Of a DNA stretch of 64,000 nt, positions 12,181 to 24,000 are shown one piece after another. The stretch spans positions 9,300,001-9,364,000 of the forward strand of contig JAZAYU010000013.1 of assembly GCA_038501625.1 (NCBI GenBank), read 5' to 3'. The notes beneath the pieces are model-generated. The model searched no databases. It was given only the letters and a program-made list of their open reading frames with translations, and was not told the DNA's origin. Source of the stretch: Corbicula japonica (taxonomy: Eukaryota; Mollusca; Bivalvia; Venerida; Cyrenidae). The position numbers were made by a program, and so were the translations under genes. Each line of letters starts with the position of its first letter. The stretch's first letter is position 1.

Positions 12181-12335
12181 CTGAGCCTCTTTGATAGCGC
12201 TATTTATTTAGCTAGGTGTACAGCATTAAGTTCACTCAGACCGATTGATATTTTCTGATATCATTATTAGTCTATCAGTTTTATTCTTTGCATTTTCTAT
12301 GCAATTTATTTGAAACCACAAGGCAACTTTTGCTC

Positions 12336-12423
12336 AAGGTTATAAAATGGAGCATGGAAACCAGTCTCAAATCTCAAGCGTCTGATTGTCTGAAATGGCG
12401 ACCAGTCTCAGCTCTATAACCTT
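12336..12423. mobile_element. Foldback family, one-armed copy
   Basis: The left arm of the foldback family is present (AAGGTTATAAAATGG, CCAGTCTCAAATCTCAAGCG, TGAAATGGCGACCAGTC). It then jumps straight to the outer end of the right arm (TCAGCTCTATAACCTT). Most of the right arm has been lost, as expected from deletion across a hairpin. Confidence 0.75.
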
Positions 12424-13189
12424 CAGAATTTATCTTTTTGTTTTGGCTTTGTGGTTTACCAGGTTTTCTAAAAACATCAACTGCAAATGAGACAAGATCT
12501 AAACTCAATCGTGTTTTTCCGGACAGTTTCAAGAATAAACAATATGATATTAAAAAAACTTCATAGGTCCAATTTTTAAACCTTTAAATTTTGGATAGCC
12601 AAATCAACAACTTCTTTAAGCGGATTTGTTATTTGGCAATTACATAAACGGAGTGTTGTAACCATTTTGCAAAAAATCTCTTTATTAGAACCCGTCACTA
12701 TCCGGATAGAATAAATTATCTTTTAAGGAAAACCTTTTGCAAGTTTTATCGCCGATATCCAGATCTAATTCATAAATACAGCTGCAGTTTAAAATCACTT
12801 TTGCAACAAGGAATTTCACAGCCAGTTTTTTATGGAGATTTAATTTATAAACTTAAGAAGATAAAAGGCGATAGTAATTTCTCCCAGTTATTCGTAAAAA
12901 CCATCTGTAAATTTAAAAAGAAAGGTTACCAACATGATATTTTACAGCGCTCTGCAGGCCTGGTGATTAACCCATCTACAGTTGATCATTATGCTTACCT
13001 CTTTGGTTGCACGACGGTGGCAGGGGTGTAAGAGTTTATGAAGGTTTATGGGGAAATCTTTTCTTTAAAGAACCTAGAAGCTCGATTTGTTTCTTGTATC
13101 CCTGTCATCGTGTTCTTGCTGATTTTACTCCAGGTGCTCTGGTCTCGGAAAGATCATTGAGTACCCGCCCTTTGGCTTTACAATGCGAT
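12424..13189. other. No gene seen
   Basis: Sequence with two overlapping short plus-strand frames (12,801-13,031 and 13,007-13,192) and no recognisable domain. I treat these as chance frames. Confidence 0.45.
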
Positions 13190-13560
13190 TAATTCTTATG
13201 TTTATATGTTTGTATGCTTTTGCATGCAACATTGTTGAGCTGATAGGTTGGTTGGAGTTATTTCACCAAGACAATTTGTACTTGTTTTGTGATACGAGAA
13301 CCTGTTGGGGCAAGTGTGAGGTTGGTGCACCCTAGAACCTGGTTTAAACCCCCAGTGGCAATTTGTTTTGCCACTGACCGTTCCAAGGCGGTATCCCCAA
13401 AGGTTCTCTTCTTCGTTAATTGTTTGTGGCGTCCTATTTTAATTGACATACGTATATAAAACATGCGCTCTCTCTCTTCCTCTCTTCTTTTTCGCTGCGT
13501 GGGGAGGCTGTGTATTTTGAGTGTGGCGATTCCTGATATGCATATATTACTTTTTTAAAT
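13190..13560 (-). mobile_element. Dispersed family A, longest copy
   Basis: Minus-strand copy of about 370 bp. It holds every family word in order: head, ACAGCCTCCCCACGCAGC, GAGAGAG tract, ACGCCACAAACAATTA, GGTATCCCCAAAGGTTCTC (complement), ACGGTCAGTGGCAAAACAAA, GGTTTAAACCAGGTTCTAGG, GGTGCACCAACCTCACACTT and GCCCCAACAGGTTCTCGTAT. It ends in a region shared with the copy at 54,640-54,905 (AATGTTG, CATACAAACATATAAA). This defines a unit of at least ~370 bp. No TIR is evident and the ends are not sharp. The 68-codon minus-strand frame inside it is the repeat read in one frame. Confidence 0.8.
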
Positions 13561-13650
13561 AACAAAAAACTGTTCAGTCCGATCACACATCGGCTGCGCT
13601 GAGGATGGACCCCCCATTAGCTAAACACCCACATTTTCTCACGCCGTATG

Positions 13651-13839
13651 ACTCGCTCGAACTGCTTGTGCGAACATATCCGCTCGGACTGCCTGTGCGA
13701 ACATATCCGCTCGGACTACCTGTGCAAACATATCCGCTCGGACTGCCTGTGCGAACGTATCCGCTCGGACTGCCTGTGCGAACATATCCGCTCGGAGTGC
13801 CGGTGGGAATATATCCGCTCGGAGTGCCTGTGGGAACAT
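13651..13839. repeat. 27-bp minisatellite, seven units
   Basis: Seven units with consensus words CGAACATATCCGCTCGGACT and GCCTGTG; the first and last are the most diverged. Because 27 is a multiple of three and the unit has no stop in several frames, long frames appear on both strands, encoding 9-residue repeats such as LPVRTYPLG and LCEHIRSDC on the plus strand and QAVRADMFA on the minus. Coexistence of open frames on both strands argues that this is repeat DNA rather than a protein gene. It follows directly after the family A copy. Confidence 0.9.
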
Positions 13840-14997
13840 TTGTCCAGAGACTACTTTCCTGACGTGTTTTGTGATTTTATTGAACAAAACGTACCAGACA
13901 AAACACAAGACTACGACTATTTCTCAAGAGCTTTCGTTTTCTTAGCACGTTCCTTAACACACCTCAGGCGATTATCGTCATCCGAATCGTCAAGATTTTT
14001 ACATAAGCAGATAGTTTTCCACCCTGAATCAGTGTAAGCATTTTTTTTCCATTTACTTTAATCAAGCATTGCTGAATTAAGCTCTGCAACCATTTTAACT
14101 GCATTGTCGGTTGCTCTCCAGTTGATAGTCTTCTCCAATCTTTCAACAGTGTCTTATCAGTCTAATGCACATTGATTTATGTTAGCCAAGTTCTTGTACG
14201 TGTGTGTTCTTTTCGGTTTACCGACTTTGTCAACAAGTCTACTATCAACTAAAACAAGCTGTCAAATATTCAAGCCACGAGTACCGAAAAACTTCACATA
14301 AATACTGAATACACGAAAAAACACGAACAACTCGTTAACAGACTAAAGCTTAATATGACATATAACAAATGCTATAATATGATTTATCTATCTAGAAACG
14401 ATTCATGCCCAGAAATGTTTATATAAGGTCATACCACAGTGTTAAAGTTACCTTCTGTGGTTAGTTTTCCCCATATTAAAAATAAATAGACAAACCTTGC
14501 AACAAATGTCGTCTGTTTAAAGTGTGAATTTGAAAAGCTTATTCTAATCAAATATCGCACAATAAACAAATCTTAATCAAGATTTTTGCCGTAACGGCAA
14601 CATATCAACTGATTTTGGGATTAGGTATGAAGGCACATAATTTCCCCCGAAAACTGACTTCATTCTTTTGTGCATGAAAGTTTAAATTATCCAATTATCC
14701 AAGATCATCACAACTTAATACAGTTTCCTCACACCCGATGTCTCCCGAGATAATTTTATGATCGCCTTCATGTATGTAAAAAATGGAACTGTTTCATGTT
14801 TAATATCAATTAAGTTTATTTTACTGAAATGCATCGGGGTATGATAAGGCTAAATATAATCAACATGGCATGTTTTTGCGCATATACCTATTTGTGTGTT
14901 CCTCAGACGGGGGAAACAAAAATCAGTATGTACTTTTCTGACACTGTACAATACAACACATACAGCGATAATGAGTCTAGTTTGAATCTCACGTCTG
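13840..14997. other. No gene seen
   Basis: The plus frame from the minisatellite continues open to 14,037 and contains a non-repetitive tail (SRDYFPDVFCDF ...) of about 65 residues that I do not recognise. The rest is AT-rich spacer. A GCCGTAACGGC hairpin lies near 14,588. Confidence 0.4.
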
Positions 14998-15133
14998 AAG
15001 GTTATAAAGCTGAGATTGGAAACCAGTCTCAAATCTCAAGCATCTGATTGGCTGAAATGGCGACCAGTCGCCATATCAGCCAATCAGATGCTTGAGATTT
15101 GAGACTGGTTTCCATGCACAGTTTTATAACCTT
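14998..15133. mobile_element. Foldback MITE, near-complete hairpin (136 bp)
   Basis: The left arm 14,998-15,064 and right arm 15,067-15,133 are nearly perfect inverted copies around the centre GGCGAC-CA-GTCGCC. Both arms contain GATTTGAGACTGG, CATCTGATTGGCTG and TTATAACC (as given or complemented). Almost the whole element is stem, so transcription would give a long hairpin. Other copies lie at 15,768-15,900, 12,336-12,423 (deleted) and 5,430-5,495 (solo arm). Confidence 0.9.
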
Positions 15134-15767
15134 GGGCACACATTAAACACACACGAATCTTTAACCAAAGCCCATACTTTAACACAAACTAAATCGTACA
15201 TGATTAAACTATGTTAAAAATAATATACATTTAGATAATGAAATTACAGTAAAAAAAATTATGACCGAAATGATGAAGTAATTATAAAAATCCATTTCAT
15301 GTATACATGAAAATTTAACATTTTATCGATGAAACATTTCGAGGCTAGTATATATAGCATACTGTGAGTAAAGAGCAACTTAACTGTTAAAAGCAAGGGA
15401 AACCAAATAAATTTTTACAGCTCACTTTAGGGAAACTAAGCTAATACTCATGAAAAATTACTTAAGAGGATAAATAGAACTTGTGGGCGAGAATTTCTAT
15501 AAGCGCCGAACGATGATAATAATCGTAAAAGATATTAGGACGTTAAATCGATTTGATAAAGTTGCATCGGCATGGCTATGGCGAACGATTAAGAGAAATG
15601 AATGTTAAGAGAACTTTCAAAGCCTACGAATACGACAAATATGAAAATATTGCAGGCTCGGTTTTACTGAATTTTGACAATGAAGGTTTCTGCAGTTAAA
15701 TTTGCAACAGATCGGTTTCTTTTATTCGTTCCATCGTAATATTGCTGATAATACTTCAGGCCTGAAT
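15134..15767. other. No gene seen
   Basis: AT-rich spacer between two foldback copies. It includes 15,634-15,664, a 31-bp word identical to 662-692 (GACAAATATGAAAATATTGC and on), which marks another dispersed family. Confidence 0.5.
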
Positions 15768-15900
15768 ATTATAAAACTGAGATCGGAAACTAGTATCAAA
15801 ACTCAGGCATCTGATCGGCTGAAATGGCGACTGGTCGCCATTTCAGCCAATCAGATGCTTGAGATTTAAGACTTGTTTCCCTGCTCAGTTTTATAACCTT
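15768..15900. mobile_element. Foldback MITE, second hairpin copy (133 bp)
   Basis: Same family as 14,998-15,133. The centre is GAAATGGCGACTGGTCGCCA continuing as a palindrome. The arms share CATCTGAT, GGCTGAAATGG and ATAAAACTGAG. The left arm is more mutated than the right, so this copy is older than the one 640 bp to its left. Confidence 0.88.
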
Positions 15901-15939
15901 GGACATCGGTGTTTTGGTGCGGGAAAAGTCATCGTAAAC

Positions 15940-16190
15940 CTACTTTGCTTAACAGTGCAATAATCTACCATTTATTTTATGTGTATCCATGCTATTGCAT
16001 GTTACATTTTCGAGTAGATGGCTGGGTTGGAATCAATTCACCATGGCAACTTGTGCATGATTATTCTATCGGAACAGACGCGAGGTTGGTGAAATTAAGT
16101 AAACCTGCTTTAATTAAACGCCCAGTGACACATATATTTTACCGATGACCTTTCCAAAGCGATAACACCTCTTTAATTTGCAATTTATCG
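15940..16190 (-). mobile_element. Dispersed family A, degenerate copy
   Basis: Minus-strand copy recognised by ordered, mutated family words: TGCTATTGCATGTTACATT, GGTTGGAATCAATTCACCA, GCGAGGTTGGTG, CCCAGTGACA, ATGACCTTTCCAAAGCG. It lacks the purine tract and head. The 79-codon plus-strand frame here overlaps the repeat and is not called. Confidence 0.55.
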
Positions 16191-16449
16191 TATTATTAAT
16201 TTAAACTCTAACTTTCTATCCATATAAATAAACGTATTTAAGCAACTTGAATTTGAAGAACCATGGAAATGCCGTTTAAAATAAAACATTAAAATTCAAA
16301 TTTTGCATTGTTATTACTAAAAATATTAAAATCATGCCAAACTATTTGGAAGATTATGTAACTTAATTTTGCTTTTGGCATGGCAGTTTGAACGGCACCA
16401 CTGACGGCAAAGTGCTCGTCGTAGCTTAATGTGTGTGAACTTCGACGTC

Positions 16450-16497
16450 AGTAATTTAAACCATTTGAACAGTTTAATTTAAACCATTTGAACAGTC
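16450..16497. repeat. Small tandem duplication, 23-bp period
   Basis: TAATTTAAACCATTTGAACA occurs at 16,452 and again at 16,475. The identical copies indicate recent slippage. Confidence 0.85.
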
Positions 16498-16611
16498 CGA
16501 ACGATTTTAGGCATTGTTGTAACACCAAATAGGGAAAATATTTTTTATCGGAAATAATAGAATTATTCCCTGGAGGACATTGACCACAATATGTGCAATA
16601 TGAATGTATAC

Positions 16612-16795
16612 TTAAAGAAATTAGAAACGCAACTGCTTTAAAAACAGAAAATTATTTCGTGTTTAAAAAGGTAACGTTTCTATTTTATTTAACTTTATAT
16701 AATTTATTTAAAGAAATTAGAAACACAACTTGATAAAATACGAAATAAATTTCGTGTTTAAAGGAGTTGCGGTTCTAATTCCATTAAATAATTAT
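16612..16795. repeat. Tandem duplication (~97 bp) with internal inverted words
   Basis: TTAAAGAAATTAGAAAC begins at 16,612 and again at 16,709, each followed by ATTTCGTGTTTAAA. The unit also contains the complement of its own start (GTTGCGGTTCTAATT near 16,768), so copies can pair with one another. Confidence 0.65.
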
Positions 16796-16834
16796 TCGTA
16801 TTGTATCAGAAAAATAATCACTCGATGAACTAGC

Positions 16835-17045
16835 ATCATTGAATGTCTGGGATCGAACAATAAAGCTATTATTTACCGTGTCTCATGTGGTTGTTCCAAA
16901 TAAAATGATAATTGATAGAAGAAAGATATATAATGAACAGATAGAAGCGTATGATTATCAAACAATATAAAATGGCAACTTCAAAGAACCTCCTGAATAA
17001 TCGCCATAAATACAGTGAAAACAGCTTCCAATTGTGTTTGATCAT
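16835..17045. repeat. Dispersed duplicate, copy 2 (partner at 11,960-12,180)
   Basis: Shares ordered words with 11,960-12,180: GAATGTCTGGGATCGA, TTGATAGAAG, TATATAATGAACAGATAG, CAAACAATATAAAATGGCAAC, CATAAATACAG. The minus-strand frame at 16,869-17,051 lies over it but shows no domain. Confidence 0.55.
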
Positions 17046-17117
17046 TTCCACGTGATCAAGTTGTAAGTTTCTACCACTTTTTCAGATTTTGTTTTTATTT
17101 TAACAGTTTAAAGAAAT

Positions 17118-17539
17118 AGTGCCTTTAACAAAAATTTGTTAAAGCTTGTACTATATAACTGCATACACTATGTCACTATTCCACTTGAACATCGGAGTTT
17201 AACAAATTTTTGTTAAGCTATTCCCGTCACTTAACACGGATGTGGCAAGAAAATCGGCCGAAATGTTAACAATAATTTGTTAACATCTCTGTTCGCTATT
17301 GCTGAATCTACCGTCAGTCATAGGAGTTTAACAAATCTTTGTTAAAGCTTATACTATTTTCTGCACAGAGATGTGGAAAGAAAATCGACCGAACTGTTAA
17401 CAAAAATATGTTAACATCTTTGTTCGCTGACACTGAATCTACCGTCAGTAATAGGAGTTTAACAAATCTTTGTTAAAGCGTATACTTTTCTTCTTGACAA
17501 AGATGCAGAAAGAAAATAGGCCGAATTGTTAACAATAAT
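17118..17539. repeat. ~130-bp palindrome-rich satellite, cut by the gap
   Basis: Units begin GGAGTTTAACAAATCTTTGT at 17,194, 17,323 and 17,454 (spacings 129 and 131 bp), with a partial unit before. Each unit holds two palindromes, TTAACAAATCTTTGTTAA and GTTAACAAAAATATGTTAAC, separated by a GATGTGGAAAGAAAATCG-like word and followed by GAATCTACCGTCAGT. The array is still running when it meets the N gap, so its true length is unknown. Confidence 0.85.
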
Positions 17540-18039
17540 NNNNNNNNNNNNNNNNNNNNNNNNNNNNNNNNNNNNNNNNNNNNNNNNNNNNNNNNNNNNN
17601 NNNNNNNNNNNNNNNNNNNNNNNNNNNNNNNNNNNNNNNNNNNNNNNNNNNNNNNNNNNNNNNNNNNNNNNNNNNNNNNNNNNNNNNNNNNNNNNNNNNN
17701 NNNNNNNNNNNNNNNNNNNNNNNNNNNNNNNNNNNNNNNNNNNNNNNNNNNNNNNNNNNNNNNNNNNNNNNNNNNNNNNNNNNNNNNNNNNNNNNNNNNN
17801 NNNNNNNNNNNNNNNNNNNNNNNNNNNNNNNNNNNNNNNNNNNNNNNNNNNNNNNNNNNNNNNNNNNNNNNNNNNNNNNNNNNNNNNNNNNNNNNNNNNN
17901 NNNNNNNNNNNNNNNNNNNNNNNNNNNNNNNNNNNNNNNNNNNNNNNNNNNNNNNNNNNNNNNNNNNNNNNNNNNNNNNNNNNNNNNNNNNNNNNNNNNN
18001 NNNNNNNNNNNNNNNNNNNNNNNNNNNNNNNNNNNNNNN
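17540..18039. other. Assembly gap, exactly 500 N
   Basis: Five hundred N, a round number typical of a placeholder of unknown size. One satellite (130-bp) enters on the left and a different one (38-bp) leaves on the right, so the junction and the lengths of both arrays are not represented. The open frame that spans it is an artefact of N bases. Confidence 0.98.
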
Positions 18040-21000
18040 CTGAAGCTGATGTATCTTACTGTAGCAGATGTAGCTTACTGCAGCTGATGTATCTTACTGT
18101 ATCAGATGTAGCTTACTGCAGCTGATGTATCTTACTGTATCAGATGTAGCTTACTGTAGCAGATGTAGCTTACTGCAGCTGATGTATCCTACTGTAGCAG
18201 ATGTTGCACACTGCAGCTGATGTATCTTACTGTAGCAGATGTAGCTTACTGCAGCTGATGTATCTTACTGTAGCAGATGTTGCACACTGCAGCTGATGTA
18301 TCTTACTGTATCAGATGTAGCTTACTGCAGCTGATGTATCTTACTGTAGCAGATGTTGCACACTGCAGCTGATGTATCTTACTGTATCAGATGTAGCTTA
18401 CTGCAGCTGATGTATCTTACTGTATCAGATGTAGCTTACTGCAGCTGATGTATCTTACTGTAGCAGATGTAGCTTACTGCAGCTGATGTATCTTACTGTA
18501 GCAGATGTAGCTTACTGCAGCTGATGTATCTTACTGTAGCAGATGTAGCTTACTGCAGCTGATGTATCTTACTGTAGCAGATGTAGCACACTGCAGCTGA
18601 TGTATCTTACTGTAGCAGATGTAGCTTACTGCAGCTGATGTATCTTACTGTATCAGATGTAGCTTACTGCAGCTGATGTATCCTACTGTAGCAGATAAAG
18701 CACACTGAAGCTGATGTATCTTACTGTATCAGATGTAGCTTACTGCAGCTGATGTATCTTACTGTATCAGATGTAGCTTACTGTATCAGATGTTGCACAC
18801 TGCAGCTGATGTATCTTACTGTATCAGATGTTGCACACTGCAGCTGATGTATCTTACTGTATCAGATGTTGCACACTGCAGCTGATGTATCTTACTGTAT
18901 CAGATGTAGCTTACTGCAGCTGATGTATCCTACTGTAGCAGATGAAGCACACTGCAGCTGATGTATCTTACTGTATCAGATGTAGCTTACTGCAGCTGAT
19001 GTATCTTACTGTAGCAGATGTAGCACACTGCAGCTGATGTATCTTACTGTAGCAGATGTAGCACACTGCAGCTGATGTATCTTACTGTATCAGATGAAGC
19101 ACACTGAAGCTGATGTATCTTACTGTATCAGATGTAGCTTACTGCAGCTGATGTATCCTACTGTAGCAGATAAAGCATACTGAAGCTGATGTATCTTACT
19201 GTATCAGATGTAGCTTACTGCAGCTGATGTATCCTACTGTAGCAGATGAAGCACACTGCAGCTGATGTATCTTACTGTATCAGATGAAGCACACTGCAGC
19301 TGATGTATCTTACTGTATCAGATGTAGCTTACTGCAGCTGATGTATCTTACTGTATCAGATGTAGCTTACTGCAGCTGATGTATCTTACTGTAGCAGATG
19401 AAGCACACTGCAGCTGATGTATCTTACTGTATCAGATGTAGCTTACTGCAGCTGATGTATCTTACTGTATCAGATGTTGCACACTGCAGCTGATGTATCT
19501 TACTGTAGCAGATGAAGCACACTGCAGCTGATGTATCTTACTGTAGCAGATGTAGCACACTGCAGCTGATGTATCTTACTGTAGCAGATGTTGCACACTG
19601 CAGCTGATGTATCTTACTGTATCAGATGTAGCTTACTGCAGCTGATGTATCTTACTGTAGCAGATGTTGCACACTGCAGCTGATGTATCTTACTGTAGCA
19701 GATGAAGCACACTGCAGCTGATGTATCTTACTGTAGCAGATGAAGCTTACTGCAGCTGATGTATCTTACTGTAGCAGATGTTGCACACTGCAGCTGATGT
19801 ATCTTACTGTAGCAGATGTTGCACACTGCAGCTGATGTATCTTACTGTAGCAGATGTAGCTTACTGCAGCTGATGTATCTTACTGTAGCAGATGTTGCAC
19901 ACTGCAGCTGATGTATCTTACTGTAGCAGATGAAGCACACTGCAGCTGATGTATCTTACTGTAGCAGATGAAGCTTACTGCAGCTGATGTATCTTACTGT
20001 AGCAGATGTTGCACACTGCAGCTGATGTATCTTACTGTAGCAGATGTTGCACACTGCAGCTGATGTATCTTACTGTATCAGATGTAGCTTACTGCAGCTG
20101 ATGTATCTTACTGTAGCAGATGAAGCACACTGCAGCTGATGTATCTTACTGTAGCAGATGTAGCACACTGCAGCTGATGTATCTTACTGTAGCAGATGAA
20201 GCACACTGCAGCTGATGTATCTTACTGTAGCAGATGAAGCACACTGCAGCTGATGTATCTTACTGTAGCAGATGAAGCACACTGCAGCTGATGTATCTTA
20301 CTGTATCAGATGTAGCTTACTGCAGCTGATGTATCTTACTGTAGCAGATGAAGCACACTGCAGCTGATGTATCTTACTGTAGCAGATGTAGCACACTGCA
20401 GCTGATGTATCTTACTGTAGCAGATGTTGCACACTGCAGCTGATGTATCTTACTGTAGCAGATGTTGCACACTGCAGCTGATGTATCTTACTGTAGCAGA
20501 TGTTGCACACTGCAGCTGATGTATCTTACTGTATCAGATGTTGCACACTGCAGCTGATGTATCTTACTGTAGCAGATGAAGCACACTGCAGCTGATGTAT
20601 CTTACTGTAGCAGATGTTGCACACTGCAGCTGATGTATCTTACTGTAGCAGATGAAGCACACTGCAGCTGATGTATCTTACTGTAGCAGATGAAGCACAC
20701 TGCAGCTGATGTATCTTACTGTAGCAGATGAAGCACACTGCAGCTGATGTATCTTACTGTAGCAGATGTAGCACACTGCAGCTGATGTATCTTACTGTAG
20801 CAGATGTTGCACACTGCAGCTGATGTATCTTACTGTATCAGATGAAGCATACTGCAGCTGATGTATCTTACTGTAGCAGATGAAGCATACTGAAGCTGAT
20901 GTATCTTACTGTAGCAGATGTTGCACACTGCAGCTGATGTATCTTACTGTAGCAGATGTTGCACACTGCAGCTGATGTATCTTACTGTAGCAGATGAAGC

Positions 21001-24000
21001 ACACTGAAGCTGATGTATCTTACTGTATCAGATGTAGCTTACTGCAGCTGATGTATCTTACTGTAGCAGATGAAGCACACTGCAGCTGATGTATCTTACT
21101 GTAGCAGATGTTGCACACTGCAGCTGATGTATCTTACTGTATCAGATGTAGCTTACTGCAGCTGATGTATCTTACTGTAGCAGATGTAGCTTACTGCAGC
21201 TGATGTATCTTACTGTAGCAGATGTAGCATACTGCAGCTGATGTATCTTACTGTAGCAGATGAAGCATACTGAAGCTGATGTATCTTACTGTAGCAGATG
21301 AAGCATACTGCAGCTGATGTATCTTACTGTATCAGATGAAGCATACTGAAGCTGATGTATCTTACTGTAGCAGATGTTGCACACTGCAGCTGATGTATCT
21401 TACTGTAGCAGATGTTGCACACTGCAGCTGATGTATCTTACTGTATCAGATGTAGCACACTGCAGCTGATGTATCTTACTGTATCAGATGAAGCATACTG
21501 CAGCTGATGTATCTTACTGTATCAGATGAAGCACACTGCAGCTGATGTATCTTACTGTATCAGATGTAGCTTACTGCAGCTGATGTATCTTACTGTAGCA
21601 GATGAAGCACACTGCAGCTGATGTATCTTACTGCAGCAGATGTTGCACACTGCAGCTGATGTATCTTACTGTAGCAGATGTAGCTTACTGCAGCTGATGT
21701 ATCTTACTGTATCAGATGTAGCTTACTGCAGCTGATGTATCTTACTGTAGCAGATGAAGCACACTGCAGCTGATGTATCTTACTGTATCAGATGTTGCAC
21801 ACTGCAGCTGATGTATCTTACTGTAGCAGATGAAGCACACTGCAGCTGATGTATCTTACTGTAGCAGATGTAGCACACTGCAGCTGATGTATCTTACTGT
21901 AGCAGATGTTGCACACTGCAGCTGATGTATCTTACTGTAGCAGATAAAGCATACTGCAGCTGATGTATCTTACTGTAGCAGATGTAGCACACTGCAGCTG
22001 ATGTATCTTACTGTAGCAGATGTTGCACACTGCAGCTGATGTATCTTACTGTAGCAGATAAAGCATACTGAAGCTGATGTATCTTACTGTAGCAGATGTT
22101 GCACACTGCAGCTGATGTATCTTACTGTATCAGATGTAGCACACTGCAGCTGATGTATCTTACTGTATCAGATGAAGCATACTGCAGCTGATGTATCTTA
22201 CTGTAGCAGATGAAGCATACTGCAGCTGATGTATCTTACTGTAGCAGATGAAGCATACTGCAGCTGATGTATCCTACTGTAGCAGATAAAGCATACTGAA
22301 GCTGATGTATCTTACTGTATCAGATGAAGCACACTGCAGCTGATGTATCCTACTGTAGCAGATGTTGCACACTGCAGCTGATGTATCTTACTGTAGCAGA
22401 TGTTGCACACTGCAGCTGATGTATCCTACTGTAGCAGATGAAGCACACTGCAGCTGATGTATCCTACTGTAGCAGATGTAGCTTACTGCAGCTGATGTAT
22501 CTTACTGTAGCAGATAAAGCATACTGAAGCTGATGTATCTTACTGTAGCAGATGAAGCTTACTGCAGCTGATGTATCTTACTGTATCAGATGTTGCACAC
22601 TGCAGCTGATGTATCTTACTGTATCAGATGTAGCTTACTGCAGCTGATGTATCTTACTGTAGCAGATGTAGCTTACTGCAGCTGATGTATCTTACTGTAG
22701 CAGATGTAGCACACTGCAGCTGATGTATCTTACTGTAGCAGATGAAGCACACTGCAGCTGATGTATCTTACTGTATCAGATGTAGCACACTGCAGCTGAT
22801 GTATCTTACTGTATCAGATGTAGCTTACTGCAGCTGATGTATCTTACTGTAGCAGATGAAGCACACTGCAGCTGATGTATCTTACTGTAGCAGATGTAGC
22901 ACACTGCAGCTGATGTATCTTACTGTATCAGATGTAGCTTACTGCAGCTGATGTATCCTACTGTAGCAGATGAAGCACACTGAAGCTGATGTATCTTACT
23001 GTAGCAGATGTAGCACACTGCAGCTGATGTATCTTACTGTATCAGATGTAGCTTACTGCAGCTGATGTATCCTACTGTAGCAGATGAAGCACACTGCAGC
23101 TGATGTATCCTACTGTAGCAGATGAAGCACACTGCAGCTGATGTATCTTACTGTAGCAGATGTAGCACACTGCAGCTGATGTATCTTACTGTATCAGATG
23201 TAGCTTACTGCAGCTGATGTATCCTACTGTAGCAGATGAAGCACACTGCAGCTGATGTATCCTACTGTAGCAGATGTAGCACACTGCAGCTGATGTATCT
23301 TACTGTATCAGATGTAGCTTACTGCAGCTGATGTATCCTACTGTAGCAGATGAAGCACACTGAAGCTGATGTATCTTACTGTAGCAGATGTAGCACACTG
23401 CAGCTGATGTATCTTACTGTATCAGATGTAGCTTACTGCAGCTGATGTATCCTACTGTAGCAGATGAAGCACACTGCAGCTGATGTATCTTACTGTATCA
23501 GATGTAGCTTACTGCAGCTGATGTATCTTACTGTATCAGATGAAGCACACTGAAGCTGATGTATCTTACTGTAGCAGATGAAGCACACTGCAGCTGATGT
23601 ATCTTACTGTATCAGATGTAGCTTACTGCAGCTGATGTATCTTACTGTATCAGATGTTGCACACTGCAGCTGATGTATCTTACTGTATCAGATGTAGCTT
23701 ACTGCAGCTGATGTATCCTACTGTAGCAGATGAAGCACACTGCAGCTGATGTATCTTACTGTATCAGATGTAGCTTACTGAAGCTGATGTATCTTACTGT
23801 AGCAGATAAAGCATACTGAAGCTGATGTATCTTACTGTAGCAGATGTAGCTTACTGCAGCTGATGTATCTTACTGTAGCAGATGTAGCACACTGCAGCTG
23901 ATGTATCCTACTGTAGCAGATGTAGCATACTGAAGCTGATGTATCTTACTGTATCAGATGTAGCTTACTGAAGCTGATGTATCTTACTGTAGCAGATAAA

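Noticed and set aside
17526..18125. 199-codon frame across the gap
   Set aside because: It consists mostly of undetermined residues from 500 N.
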